A DNA stretch of 35,083 nucleotides from Clostridia bacterium (GTDB taxonomy: Bacteria; Bacillota_A; Clostridia; Christensenellales; UBA1750): the NCBI GenBank assembly GCA_017413675.1, contig JAFPSR010000064.1, forward strand, positions 1 through 35,083, written 5' to 3'. Numbering within the stretch: position 1 is the stretch's first letter; each line of letters begins with the position of its first letter. The translations under genes were made by a program, and so were the position numbers. A model generated the notes under the pieces. It was not told the DNA's origin and ran no database searches. It was given only the letters and a program-made list of their open reading frames with translations. Below are positions 23,812-31,031 of this stretch, in pieces.

Positions 23812-23849
23812 AAAAATGGTGTACCTCAGATTATTTCTGCAGTACACCA
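23812..23849 (-). terminator. Candidate intrinsic terminator downstream of rplI
   Basis: An 8-bp stem (23817-23824 with 23842-23849), extended by an inner CAG/CTG pair, is followed on the minus strand by TTTTTC (plus 23812-23816). It is about 220 nt beyond the rplI stop and would end the yybS-rplI transcript or a separate RNA from 23850-24066. Confidence 0.65.
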
Positions 23850-24066
23850 CTTTGTTTATGTCACGATGAAGAATCGCAATCCAGCGCTTAGAGCGGGCAT
23901 AACTACCACGGGAGGGAAATCCCCTGCCGGGTGCTCATCCTAGAAATATTAGTCGCATGAAATCGTTCTCAACGTACGGAAAGCAAGCAGCTCATTCCCT
24001 GTCCAAACCCCCAGGGGAAATTCCCGAAATCCTCTGTTGTCCTCATCCCGGCTTTGCGGCTTGCAG
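23850..24066 (-). other. Unassigned 217-nt stretch between rplI and its terminator; possible structured RNA
   Basis: No convincing ORF. In the minus orientation two segments near 24018-24030 and 23918-23933 are complementary (CCCCTG with CAGGGG, plus outer GGG with CCC) and would close a loop of about 85 nt, inside which CGTT-GAG-AACG forms a small hairpin. It resembles a long bulged hairpin but I cannot match it to a known RNA family. It is as likely to be an unconserved 3' untranslated region. Confidence 0.25.
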
Positions 24067-24513
24067 TTACCCGGCAATCACATCAAGCTTCAATTCTGCG
24101 TTAATCCCGGAATACAGCTTAACCTCTGCCTTTGCAGGTCCCAGGTTCTTAATCGGGGAAGGAATCGAAACCTTGCGTTTGTCTATGGACATCCCGAACT
24201 GTTCGTTCAATGCATCCACTATTTCCTGATTAGTAACGGAACCGAACAGTCTTCCGTTTTCCCCGGCACGTACTGCAACCTTTACCGTTATTTTCTTCAA
24301 TTCTTCCTGCATTCGCAGCGCTTCCTGCCTTTCCAGTTCCTTCCTGTGATCTGCAGCTTCCTGCGCCCGACGGATTGCATTCAGATTGTTCGGTGTGGCT
24401 TCGACCGCCAGCTTCTTGGGAAACAGGAAATTGCGCGCATACCCATCACTGACTGTAACAATCGTATCCTTCGTCCCCGTTCTTTTTACATCCTGTGTCA
24501 AAATAACCTTCAT
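24067..24513 (-). CDS. rplI: 50S ribosomal protein L9
   Basis: Binds 23S rRNA at the base of the L1 stalk. The 148-residue product has the N-terminal signature [30 protein letters not shown] in recognisable order (the conserved VxxGYARNFL part at about 24-31), the long central helix (about 45-75, rich in Glu, Arg and Ala) and the C-terminal domain with [17 protein letters not shown]. Length is normal. ATG at 24513 follows GAAAGGAAAAG. It lies 57 nt after the stop of the YybS-like gene, as in the yybS-yybT-rplI-dnaB cluster of Bacillus. However, gdpP (yybT) is missing between them and no dnaB follows within the window. Confidence 0.96.
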   Translation of the reverse strand: MKVILTQDVKRTGTKDTIVTVSDGYARNFLFPKKLAVEATPNNLNAIRRAQEAADHRKELERQEALRMQEELKKITVKVAVRAGENGRLFGSVTNQEIVDALNEQFGMSIDKRKVSIPSPIKNLGPAKAEVKLYSGINAELKLDVIAG

Positions 24514-24570
24514 TTTATCTTTTCCTTTCTGCCGTGTGCCGAAAACATTCCCTGCTGCTTATGCATTGTT

Positions 24571-25704
24571 TTATTGCCGGTCCGGATCATGGTGATCCCT
24601 GTCTTTTTTCTCCTGATCCTCCTCGGAATTATCCTGACTTCCGCGGCGCATCACCAGGAAGGCGGGACGACCAATTCCGCGCAGGTAAAAAGACTGTTCC
24701 ACAAGCCCCAACAGGAAGAATAAGAACCGGAAAAGCATCAACCCGATGATTGCCAATACCGCCTGCCATAGAAAGGACACTTTCCGTCTCTGCAGGAAAA
24801 AGCATAAGACACTGACTCCCTGCAACGCATAGAGAACAATGATCCCTGTCCAGATTGCATTAAAAATGATATAGCTGACCACGTTCGTCAGATATAGAAC
24901 AAACAGGACAGCCGTTCCAGCCAGAAGCAAAAAGCTCAGGCTTGGAGGAATCCGAAGCATAAAATGTGGGGGAAGGATCGTCTCCGAATGCTGTCCAACC
25001 CGTTTCCAGAAGGCCATATGCACCGCCAGAAAAATCCCGGGAATGCCGGAATACAATGCAGCGGTCAGCATGGCCGCCGGAGCCTGCGCCGCATATGTCT
25101 CTTCCAGCATGGAAAGCAGGGAACAGAATACTTCCTTCAAGATTTCTCCGGATAAAGCCTGTCCCGGGATATACCCGGCCGGAGCGGTCAGATATCCATT
25201 GTCCAACAAAGTTGAAAGGATCGGCCCATACGGTTCCAGCGCCGCCGCAGGCAGCACATCCCGAACGGCTGAAACCAGTGCGTCTACAAAATCCTTAATC
25301 GGAGTAGACTGTACCAGTATCTGATACAGAAGCAGTGCCGCGACCTGACCGAGAAGGGAAGCGATCGTGCCTGTCATGATCAGACGCACAAAAGGTTTTC
25401 CGCTGCGGATCATCCAGCTCGTTACAAATGCCGGCACACACACCATGACCAGGTAAAGGATGCCCATCAGCGGAGACAGGAACATACTCCCCATCAGCAC
25501 AGCTGCCAAAGCTGCCGTCATAAAAGCGGATATTCCAAAACGCAGCTGCAAGGTCATCATCGTTATCGTTCCGACAATGATCAAGATGGGATACAGAAGA
25601 AGCAGGGAGGGCAGCACTGTCAGGAAAAAGCCCAGCACCAGTCCACAGATCAGCCCTGTCAGGATCCCCTTCCATCCGCCCTTTTGTGTTACGGATCTCT
25701 GCAC
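24571..25704 (-). CDS. yybS: YybS-like (DUF2232) polytopic membrane protein
   Basis: A 377-residue membrane protein with about eight to nine hydrophobic segments and a charged C-terminal tail (EEDQEKKDRDHHDPDRQ). The arrangement, the opening membrane block LTGLICGLVLGFFLTVLPS and the position before rplI match the YybS/DUF2232 family, whose function is unknown; members resemble the S-component type of membrane proteins. I chose GTG at 25704, which has AAAGGAGG seven bases upstream; an ATG at 25731 in the same frame has no binding site. It is the first gene of the yybS-rplI pair. No promoter is clear in the 345 nt upstream, which contain the interrupted terminator of the neighbouring operon. 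Confidence 0.82.
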   Translation of the reverse strand: MQRSVTQKGGWKGILTGLICGLVLGFFLTVLPSLLLLYPILIIVGTITMMTLQLRFGISAFMTAALAAVLMGSMFLSPLMGILYLVMVCVPAFVTSWMIRSGKPFVRLIMTGTIASLLGQVAALLLYQILVQSTPIKDFVDALVSAVRDVLPAAALEPYGPILSTLLDNGYLTAPAGYIPGQALSGEILKEVFCSLLSMLEETYAAQAPAAMLTAALYSGIPGIFLAVHMAFWKRVGQHSETILPPHFMLRIPPSLSFLLLAGTAVLFVLYLTNVVSYIIFNAIWTGIIVLYALQGVSVLCFFLQRRKVSFLWQAVLAIIGLMLFRFLFFLLGLVEQSFYLRGIGRPAFLVMRRGSQDNSEEDQEKKDRDHHDPDRQ

Positions 25705-25869
25705 ACTCGTTCCTCCTTTCTGTTTTTCCATTGTATCTGTCTATGAATGGACTGTCAATGTACCCAGACACTCCTTCCATGCCGATACAATTAGCATCTC
25801 AGTTAGATCCCGGCATCTTTTTTCAGACTATCGTCTGCCTTCCTTGTCAATCTGGCGACCTTCTGTAAT

Positions 25870-25971
25870 GAACAAAAAGGTATACTGCATACATGAGGCG
25901 ACCTCCAATCGTCAGATTCTTGGTCTAACTTTTGGAGGTCGGATCATACAATCAGAAGCAGTATACCTTTT
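25870..25971 (-). terminator. Intrinsic terminator of the aminotransferase/citrate-synthase operon, split by a mini-element
   Basis: A perfect 14-bp stem (25875-25888 with 25958-25971) is followed on the minus strand by TTTTTGTTC. The arms are 69 nt apart because a 53-bp element and its target duplication occupy the loop. Without them the loop would be 12 nt and the terminator textbook. It lies 79 nt after the stop at 26050. Whether it still works is unknown; the inserted DNA forms its own hairpin, so stem closure remains possible. Confidence 0.75.
25894..25946. mobile_element. 53-bp miniature IS3-like element with TACA target duplications
   Basis: The element starts TGAGGCGACCTCCAA (25894-25908) and ends TTGGAGGTCGGATCA (25932-25946); these 15-bp ends are inverted with 13 of 15 matches. 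TACA directly repeats on both sides (25890-25893, 25947-25950), a 4-bp target duplication. TG...CA ends, short target duplications and the stretch CTAACTTTTGGAGGTC resemble termini of IS3-family insertion sequences. It codes for nothing and could be a MITE or an internally deleted IS needing a transposase elsewhere. Family assignment is from memory of IS3 termini, not from a search. Confidence 0.6.
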
Positions 25972-26049
25972 ACAAAACCTTGGATAGTTTTGTGAATACA
26001 AAGTCAAACAGATTTACTCACGATACACAAAACAGACGAACACCATTCT
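25972..26049. other. 3' region of the citrate-synthase-like gene with a small hairpin
   Basis: The stretch holds a 7-bp ACAAAAC/GTTTTGT hairpin (25972-25978 with 25987-25993) beside the interrupted terminator. Nothing else is recognisable. The remainder of the yybS upstream gap (25705-25869) shows no ORF with a ribosome binding site and no clear promoter. Confidence 0.4.
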
Positions 26050-27447
26050 CTACAGCAGTCTCTTGTGCGTATTGATCATCTCATAGAATTCCTCATCTGC
26101 CCGGATCAGCATTTCTTCCAATTCCCCGTCACCCATCACGGTGTTTCTGCCGTCCGCATATTCCGCATCCACCATATCCTTCAGTTTCTGGATCACAGGA
26201 TGACGTTTGTCGATTCGGCGGTCTCCCTTCAGATCAAAGAATCCGTTGACCCAGTGTGCAATCCCGGCAAGGCCACAATGACTGTCCACTGCAACAGTCG
26301 CAGGACGTCCCAGGATAGCATCTGTATCGAAGATATTGTATATCTCTTCATCCTTGAGCAGCCCATCCGCATGGATACCGGCACGGGTTACATTGAAATT
26401 ACGGCCAACAAAAGGCGTACGCGGGGGAATCCCATATCCGATCTCATGTTCAAAATACTCTGCAATCTCCGTAATAACCTTGAAGTCCATTCCATCATCG
26501 GTCCCACGGAGGGATGCGTACTCAATTGCCATAGCCTCGAGCGGACAGTTTCCGGTCCTTTCCCCAATCCCCATCAAGGCACAGTTCACGGAAGAACAGC
26601 CGTACAGCCAAGCAGCATCCGCATTGGTAACCACTTTGTAGAAATCATTATGCCCGTGCCACTCCAACAGATTGGACGGCATATCCGCATAATGACGCAA
26701 CCCATACATGATTCCGGGAACAGAACGGGGCATCGCTACCCCAGGGAAGGAAACCCCCAGTCCCAGGGTGTCACATGCACGGATTTTTATGGGAATCCCA
26801 CTTTCATCCATCAGTTCATGCAATGCCGTAGCAAGGGGCAGGACAAACCCATAAAAATCTGCCCTGGTAATATCCTCGAAATGGCAGCGCGGCCGGATCC
26901 CCATACTCAATGCATCCTTGACAATGCCCAAGTACTGGTCCATCGCCTGTGCACGTGTCAAACCCATTTTCTTGAAAATATGATAATCGGAACAGGAAAC
27001 CAGAATTCCGGTTTCCTTGAGCTGCATATCCTTAACCAGCTGGAAATCCTTCTTCGAAGCACGAATCCAGGAGGTAATCTCCGGAAACGGCAGATTGAGC
27101 TCCCGACATTTTTCCACTGCCAGACGGTCTTTTTCGGTATAGATAAAAAACTCTGTCTGACGGACCAATCCTTTTTCCCCGCCAAGCTTGGCAAGCAGCT
27201 GATACAAATGGACAATCTGATCCACGGTAAATGGGGATGTAGACTGTTGCCCATCACGGAATGTGGTGTCCGTCAGGAAGATTTCGTCAGGCATATTCAA
27301 GGGAACCACCCGATGATTAAACGCGATCTTCGGAACGGTCGAATACGTGAACAGTTCCCGATACAGGTTCGGTTCCTTCACATCCTGTAATTGGTATTTG
27401 TAATTTGCCTGTTCAAGAAGATTGGTCTTCTTTTCAAATGTCAACAT
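26050..27447 (-). CDS. DRE-TIM metallolyase, candidate Re-type citrate synthase (isopropylmalate/homocitrate synthase family)
   Basis: A 465-residue enzyme that condenses an acyl-CoA (probably acetyl-CoA) with a 2-oxo acid. The divalent-metal signature is FLTDTTFRDGQQS (about 57-69), with the catalytic HxHND block EWHGHNDFYK and the family glycine motif VNCALMGIGERTGNCPLEAM. The C-terminal part has RAGIHADGLLKDEEIYNIFDT. The N-terminal extension of about 50 residues before the DRE motif and the lack of the LeuA regulatory domain fit the clostridial proteins related to Re-citrate synthase of Clostridium kluyveri, so oxaloacetate is a likely acceptor; isopropylmalate or homocitrate synthase remain possible. 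It lies 48 nt after an aminotransferase that may supply oxaloacetate. ATG at 27447 follows AGGGG. Confidence 0.75.
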   Translation of the reverse strand: MLTFEKKTNLLEQANYKYQLQDVKEPNLYRELFTYSTVPKIAFNHRVVPLNMPDEIFLTDTTFRDGQQSTSPFTVDQIVHLYQLLAKLGGEKGLVRQTEFFIYTEKDRLAVEKCRELNLPFPEITSWIRASKKDFQLVKDMQLKETGILVSCSDYHIFKKMGLTRAQAMDQYLGIVKDALSMGIRPRCHFEDITRADFYGFVLPLATALHELMDESGIPIKIRACDTLGLGVSFPGVAMPRSVPGIMYGLRHYADMPSNLLEWHGHNDFYKVVTNADAAWLYGCSSVNCALMGIGERTGNCPLEAMAIEYASLRGTDDGMDFKVITEIAEYFEHEIGYGIPPRTPFVGRNFNVTRAGIHADGLLKDEEIYNIFDTDAILGRPATVAVDSHCGLAGIAHWVNGFFDLKGDRRIDKRHPVIQKLKDMVDAEYADGRNTVMGDGELEEMLIRADEEFYEMINTHKRLL

Positions 27448-27495
27448 TTTCTATCCCCTATTTCATCGTTGCACCGGAATTGTCTGAAACCCCCG

Positions 27496-28689
27496 TTATC
27501 GGAGTGCGGCAATAAAATCCCGGATTCGGTCCAGTCCCTTATCAATGTTTTCTATCGATGTTGCATAACTCAGCCGGCAGAATTCCGGGGCATCGAATGC
27601 TTTGCCCGGAACGATCGCCACATGTGCGTAGGTAAGAAGCAAATCCGCCAGAGACATACTGTCAGTTATTTCCCGATCCTGATATTTCTTTCCATACAGG
27701 CCGCTTACCTTCATCATGACATAGAAAGCGCCTTTGGGTTCAACAGCACTGAGCGGCGGAATATTCGAAATCCTGGTGATAATATGTTTTCTTCGTTTGG
27801 CAAATTCCGCCACCATGGCATCCCGTTCCATATGCGGCCCGCGAAGTGCTTCCACGGAAGCATGCTGCGCAATGGAATTGGCATTGGATGTTGCCTGGGA
27901 TTGGAAACGGGAAATGACGGATGCAATCTGCCGTGCGCTTGCGGTATATCCGATACGCCAACCAGTCATCGCGTATGTTTTGGAAACACCATTGACTACA
28001 ATAGTCTGCTCCTTGATCTTATCCCCCAGGGATGCAATGGAAACATGCTGCGCACCGTCATAGATGATAAATTCGTAGATCTCATCAGAGATGACGTAGA
28101 ACGGAGTCTCTACGGCCAACTCCGCAATGCCGGCAAGCTCTTCCCTGGTATAGACATATCCATTCGGATTATTCGGGGAGTTCAGGATCAGGGCTTTCGT
28201 TTTGGGTGTAATAAACCCACGGATCTCTTCTGCTGTTACCTTAAAACCGTTTTCTTCCCTGCCGGGAACAAAAACAGGGATCCCACCGGCCATCTTTGTC
28301 AATTCCGGATAACTGACCCAGCACGGAGACGGGATCAATACCTCATCACCCGGATCAATCAGAACCTGCAGACAATTAAACAGAGCATGCTTAGCTCCGT
28401 TGGAAACCACTATATCCTGGGGAGCATAAACAAGACCGTTGTCCTTTTCCAATTTCTCACAGATAGCCTTACGGAGTACTTCCTCTCCAGGTACCGGCGT
28501 ATAAACCGTTTTTCCTGCTTCCATTGCGGCCACAGCTGCTTTGCGTATGTTCAGCGGTGTCGGAAAATCCGGTTCTCCGGCTCCGAAACTGACGACATCG
28601 ATCCCCTGCGCCTTCATTTCTTTTGCTTTCGTATCAATCTGCAGTGTTACCGATCCCTGTACCGCAAGTGCACGTTTTGAAAGTTGCAC
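27496..28689 (-). CDS. Pyridoxal-phosphate aminotransferase, aspartate aminotransferase-like
   Basis: A 397-residue class I aminotransferase. N-terminal LSKRALAVQGSVTLQIDTKA and FGAGEPDFPTP resemble the bacterial aspartate aminotransferase (subgroup Ib). Key residues: SPNNPNG (171-177; the family consensus is NNPTG, so the Thr is Asn here), VISDEIYEF with Asp202, and NGVSKTYAMTGWRIGY with the Schiff-base Lys237. Likely reaction: aspartate plus 2-oxoglutarate to oxaloacetate plus glutamate. I chose GTG at 28689 because AGGAGG lies seven bases upstream and conserved residues begin right after it; the frame back to 28767 has no binding site. The promoter, with an overlapping dyad, is at 28738-28778. 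It is followed by the citrate-synthase-like gene. Confidence 0.9.
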   Translation of the reverse strand: MQLSKRALAVQGSVTLQIDTKAKEMKAQGIDVVSFGAGEPDFPTPLNIRKAAVAAMEAGKTVYTPVPGEEVLRKAICEKLEKDNGLVYAPQDIVVSNGAKHALFNCLQVLIDPGDEVLIPSPCWVSYPELTKMAGGIPVFVPGREENGFKVTAEEIRGFITPKTKALILNSPNNPNGYVYTREELAGIAELAVETPFYVISDEIYEFIIYDGAQHVSIASLGDKIKEQTIVVNGVSKTYAMTGWRIGYTASARQIASVISRFQSQATSNANSIAQHASVEALRGPHMERDAMVAEFAKRRKHIITRISNIPPLSAVEPKGAFYVMMKVSGLYGKKYQDREITDSMSLADLLLTYAHVAIVPGKAFDAPEFCRLSYATSIENIDKGLDRIRDFIAALR

Positions 28690-28737
28690 TTTTCTGTCCT
28701 CCTGTGATTTTCCCACATTTTCCCGCCTGTTCAGCGG

Positions 28738-28778
28738 ATAGCATATTGTATTATATGCTATGTTCATTTTCCATGCAA
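28738..28778 (-). promoter_or_regulatory. Promoter of the aminotransferase operon with a dyad over the -10 box
   Basis: On the minus strand TTGCAT (-35, plus 28773-28778) is followed after 17 nt by TATAAT (-10, plus 28750-28755). A perfect 9-bp inverted repeat, ATAGCATAT (28738-28746) and ATATGCTAT (28753-28761) with a 6-nt centre, overlaps the -10 box and the likely transcription start. This placement is classic for a repressor operator. No regulator gene is adjacent to suggest which protein binds. Confidence 0.7.
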
Positions 28779-29010
28779 CTCCTACCTTATTTTTTTACAA
28801 AAATGCATCATTCTCTTTCCTTTCCTGCAGGAATCTTGTTTGCTTCCTCGAGAATTTGCTTCGCATAAATGCAAACACATCTTGGAAAATGCATTCTTTC
28901 ATGCAGTTTTATTGCACATCTTGATCTTTCTCCAGATTGGATTTTCGCCAAGCCCAAACAATGCCGCTCATTCCAATATGCTCTTAACTGATTTTTTATG
29001 TTGAAATTAT
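28779..29010. other. AT-rich intergenic stretch between two divergent operons
   Basis: No credible ORF. The pentamer ATGCA recurs (28803, 28869, 28889, 28901, and 28773 in the promoter), which may be chance in AT-rich DNA or weak regulator sites. There is no T-box leader: the asnS -10 box is only 34 nt before its start codon and the conserved T-box sequence is absent. Confidence 0.4.
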
Positions 29011-29027
29011 CGATTCGTGCTATAATA
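29011..29027 (+). promoter_or_regulatory. Extended -10 promoter of asnS
   Basis: CGATTCGTGCTATAATA contains TGC directly before TATAAT (29021-29026). No good -35 is present at the expected distance. The block differs at one base from the one before rsmF (2949-2965). The leader is short: the start codon is about 34 nt after the -10 box. Confidence 0.7.
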
Positions 29028-29059
29028 AGGAACATCTAATCAGAATAGGAGTCTTTTCC

Positions 29060-30451
29060 ATGGAAACCTTACAGCTATATCAACTGTTTTCTGACATGCC
29101 GCAGCAGGATTGCCCCGTCCATGTCAGCGGATGGGTTCGCACCCTGCGTTCCTCCAAATCCTTTGGATTTATTGAACTGAATGATGGCAGCTGTTTTAAG
29201 AACGTACAGATCGTAATCGAAGAAGGGCGGCTTCCCAACTATGCAGAGGCTTCCAAGCTTACCTTGGGAACTGCAATTGAAGTCGAGGGCATGCTGACCT
29301 TAACGCCCGAAATGAAGCAGCCTTTTGAAATCAAAGCAGATAAACTCGAGATCCTCGGTGAATGTCCCGCAGATTTCCCGTTACAGAAAAAGCGGCATTC
29401 TTTTGAATATCTGCGTACGATCGCACACCTGCGTCCGCGTACCAATACCTTTGCCGCTGTATTCCGGATCCGCTCCCTGGCTGCACATGCAATCCATTGT
29501 TTCTTCCAGGACCGTGACTTTGTCTATGTACATGCGCCCCTGATCACCGGCTCTGACGCAGAAGGAGCAGGTGAGATGTTCCGTGTGACTACACTGGACG
29601 CTGATAACCCGCCTCGTCTTGCGGACGGAAAAGTTGATATGAGTCAGGATTTCTTCGGGAAGAGCACGAACCTCACTGTATCCGGACAGCTGAATGTGGA
29701 ATGCTTCGCGATGGCGCTGCGCAATGTTTATACCTTTGGACCTACTTTCCGTGCTGAAAACAGCAATACCCCCCGCCACGCTGCTGAATTTTGGATGATC
29801 GAACCGGAAATCGCCTTTGCAGACCTGAAAGATGATATGCAGCTGGCACAGGATATGGTGCAGTATGTCATCCGGTATGTCCTGGAACATGCCCCTGATG
29901 AATTGGATTTCCTGAATCGATTTGTCGATAAAGGGCTTCTGGAACGACTGCAGCAGGTCGCAAACGCCGAGTTTTCTCATGTCACCTATACGGATGCAAT
30001 TGAGCTTCTGCAAAAATCCGGAGAATCCTTTGCTTATCCCGTATACTGGGGCTGCGATCTCCAGACAGAGCATGAACGGTATTTGACCGAGAAGATCTTC
30101 GGACAGCCTGTATTTGTTACAGATTATCCCAAGGAAATCAAAGCATTCTACATGCGTATGAACGATGATAACAAAACCGTCGCTGCCATGGATATGCTGG
30201 TTCCCGGTATCGGGGAACTGATCGGCGGCAGTCAGCGCGAAGAGAGGTATGACCGCCTGCTCAGCCGTATAGAGGAAATGGGAATGAACCAGGATAACTA
30301 TTGGTGGTATCTGGAACTGCGTAAATTCGGCGGTGTCAAACATGCCGGATTTGGCATCGGATTCGAACGCCTCATCATGTATCTTACCGGTATGAACAAC
30401 ATCCGGGATGTTCTTCCCTTCCCGAGAACGGTCAATAACGCAGAGTTTTAG
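29060..30451 (+). CDS. asnS: Asparaginyl-tRNA synthetase
   Basis: Attaches asparagine to tRNA-Asn in the cytoplasm. The 463-residue class IIb synthetase has an N-terminal OB-fold anticodon-binding domain (about 18-100, [20 protein letters not shown]) and a catalytic domain with [20 protein letters not shown], the motif 2 region [20 protein letters not shown], and motif 3 [15 protein letters not shown]. The asparagine-type signature ([14 protein letters not shown] rather than the AspRS pattern) identifies it as AsnRS. ATG at 29060 follows GAATAGGAG. It is transcribed from its own extended -10 promoter, divergently from the aminotransferase operon. Likely single-gene unit. Confidence 0.97.
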   Translation: METLQLYQLFSDMPQQDCPVHVSGWVRTLRSSKSFGFIELNDGSCFKNVQIVIEEGRLPNYAEASKLTLGTAIEVEGMLTLTPEMKQPFEIKADKLEILGECPADFPLQKKRHSFEYLRTIAHLRPRTNTFAAVFRIRSLAAHAIHCFFQDRDFVYVHAPLITGSDAEGAGEMFRVTTLDADNPPRLADGKVDMSQDFFGKSTNLTVSGQLNVECFAMALRNVYTFGPTFRAENSNTPRHAAEFWMIEPEIAFADLKDDMQLAQDMVQYVIRYVLEHAPDELDFLNRFVDKGLLERLQQVANAEFSHVTYTDAIELLQKSGESFAYPVYWGCDLQTEHERYLTEKIFGQPVFVTDYPKEIKAFYMRMNDDNKTVAAMDMLVPGIGELIGGSQREERYDRLLSRIEEMGMNQDNYWWYLELRKFGGVKHAGFGIGFERLIMYLTGMNNIRDVLPFPRTVNNAEF

Positions 30452-30651
30452 GTGCAGCTGATCAACCCTTTATACTCTACGCTGTTCCAAATTTCGCATT
30501 TTTGGGAAAATGGAGGAAACGGGTTATCGATATCAGTGCACGCCGGAACAGACTTCATCTATACTATGGGTCTGTTAGTGATACACAGCGTGATCAACAG
30601 AATGACTGTAGATGAAATCAATACAAACAGAATTTGTAACTAGTTCCAGAA

Positions 30652-30757
30652 TGTGTGGGAAAAAACTGAAAAACGCAAGAAGCTATCATCGGCCTTCTAT
30701 GAAAAAAACCATAGAAGGCCGGTTGCTTCTTTTCTATTTACAGACTTTTTTCACACA
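30652..30757 (+). terminator. asnS terminator within a 106-nt nested imperfect palindrome
   Basis: The core is a perfect 12-bp stem (30690-30701 with 30710-30721) with an 8-nt A-rich loop, extended by AAGAAGC/GCTTCTT (30677-30683, 30725-30731) and followed by TTGCTTCTTTT. Further out, TGTGTG, AAAAAA and CTG (30652-30668) can pair with CAG, TTTTTT and CACACA (30741-30757). The core is a plausible terminator 240 nt after asnS; the outer arms may be coincidental or mark a small palindromic element. Confidence 0.6.
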
Positions 30758-31031
30758 CTCAAAACAAGGATAAAGTACCCATACGGTAGCTTGACAACCA
30801 GTGTCAGAAAAGCACCGCAGTCCAAATGGTGAATCCTAACAAAGCGTTGCATATTGGAAACCGGATTACTGCAGCAAACACAGCAATCCGGTTTCTGAGA
30901 ACAGATAAATCCATTTATTGGAATTTCGGATATTATCCTTACACTTTCCCCTTTTCTTGTCTATACAAACAAAATGCTATCTGCGTCCGGGTTATCCCAG
31001 ATCAGACCCACATAACGGTCCCCGGTTCTCA
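30758..31031. other. Intergenic stretch with one hairpin downstream of the second MATE gene
   Basis: A 10-bp stem (30858-30867 with 30885-30894), with an inner CTG/CAG pair, lies 138 nt beyond the minus-strand MATE stop and has no good U-tract. I see no ORF with a ribosome binding site. The 30452-30651 part, just after asnS, is also empty apart from a weak 6-bp hairpin. Confidence 0.45.

Noticed and set aside
23930..23985. Group II intron domain V-like segment (ACGTACGG)
   Set aside because: The complementary arm needed for the domain V hairpin is missing and there is no intron-encoded protein.
28808..29035. 75-codon minus-strand ORF upstream of asnS
   Set aside because: No ribosome binding site, overlaps the asnS promoter and has no family features.
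28779..29059. T-box or other amino-acid leader before asnS
   Set aside because: The -10 box is 34 nt before the start codon and the conserved T-box sequence is absent.
30452..30643. 63-codon ORF directly after asnS
   Set aside because: Starts with GTG touching the asnS stop, without its own ribosome binding site and with no motif.
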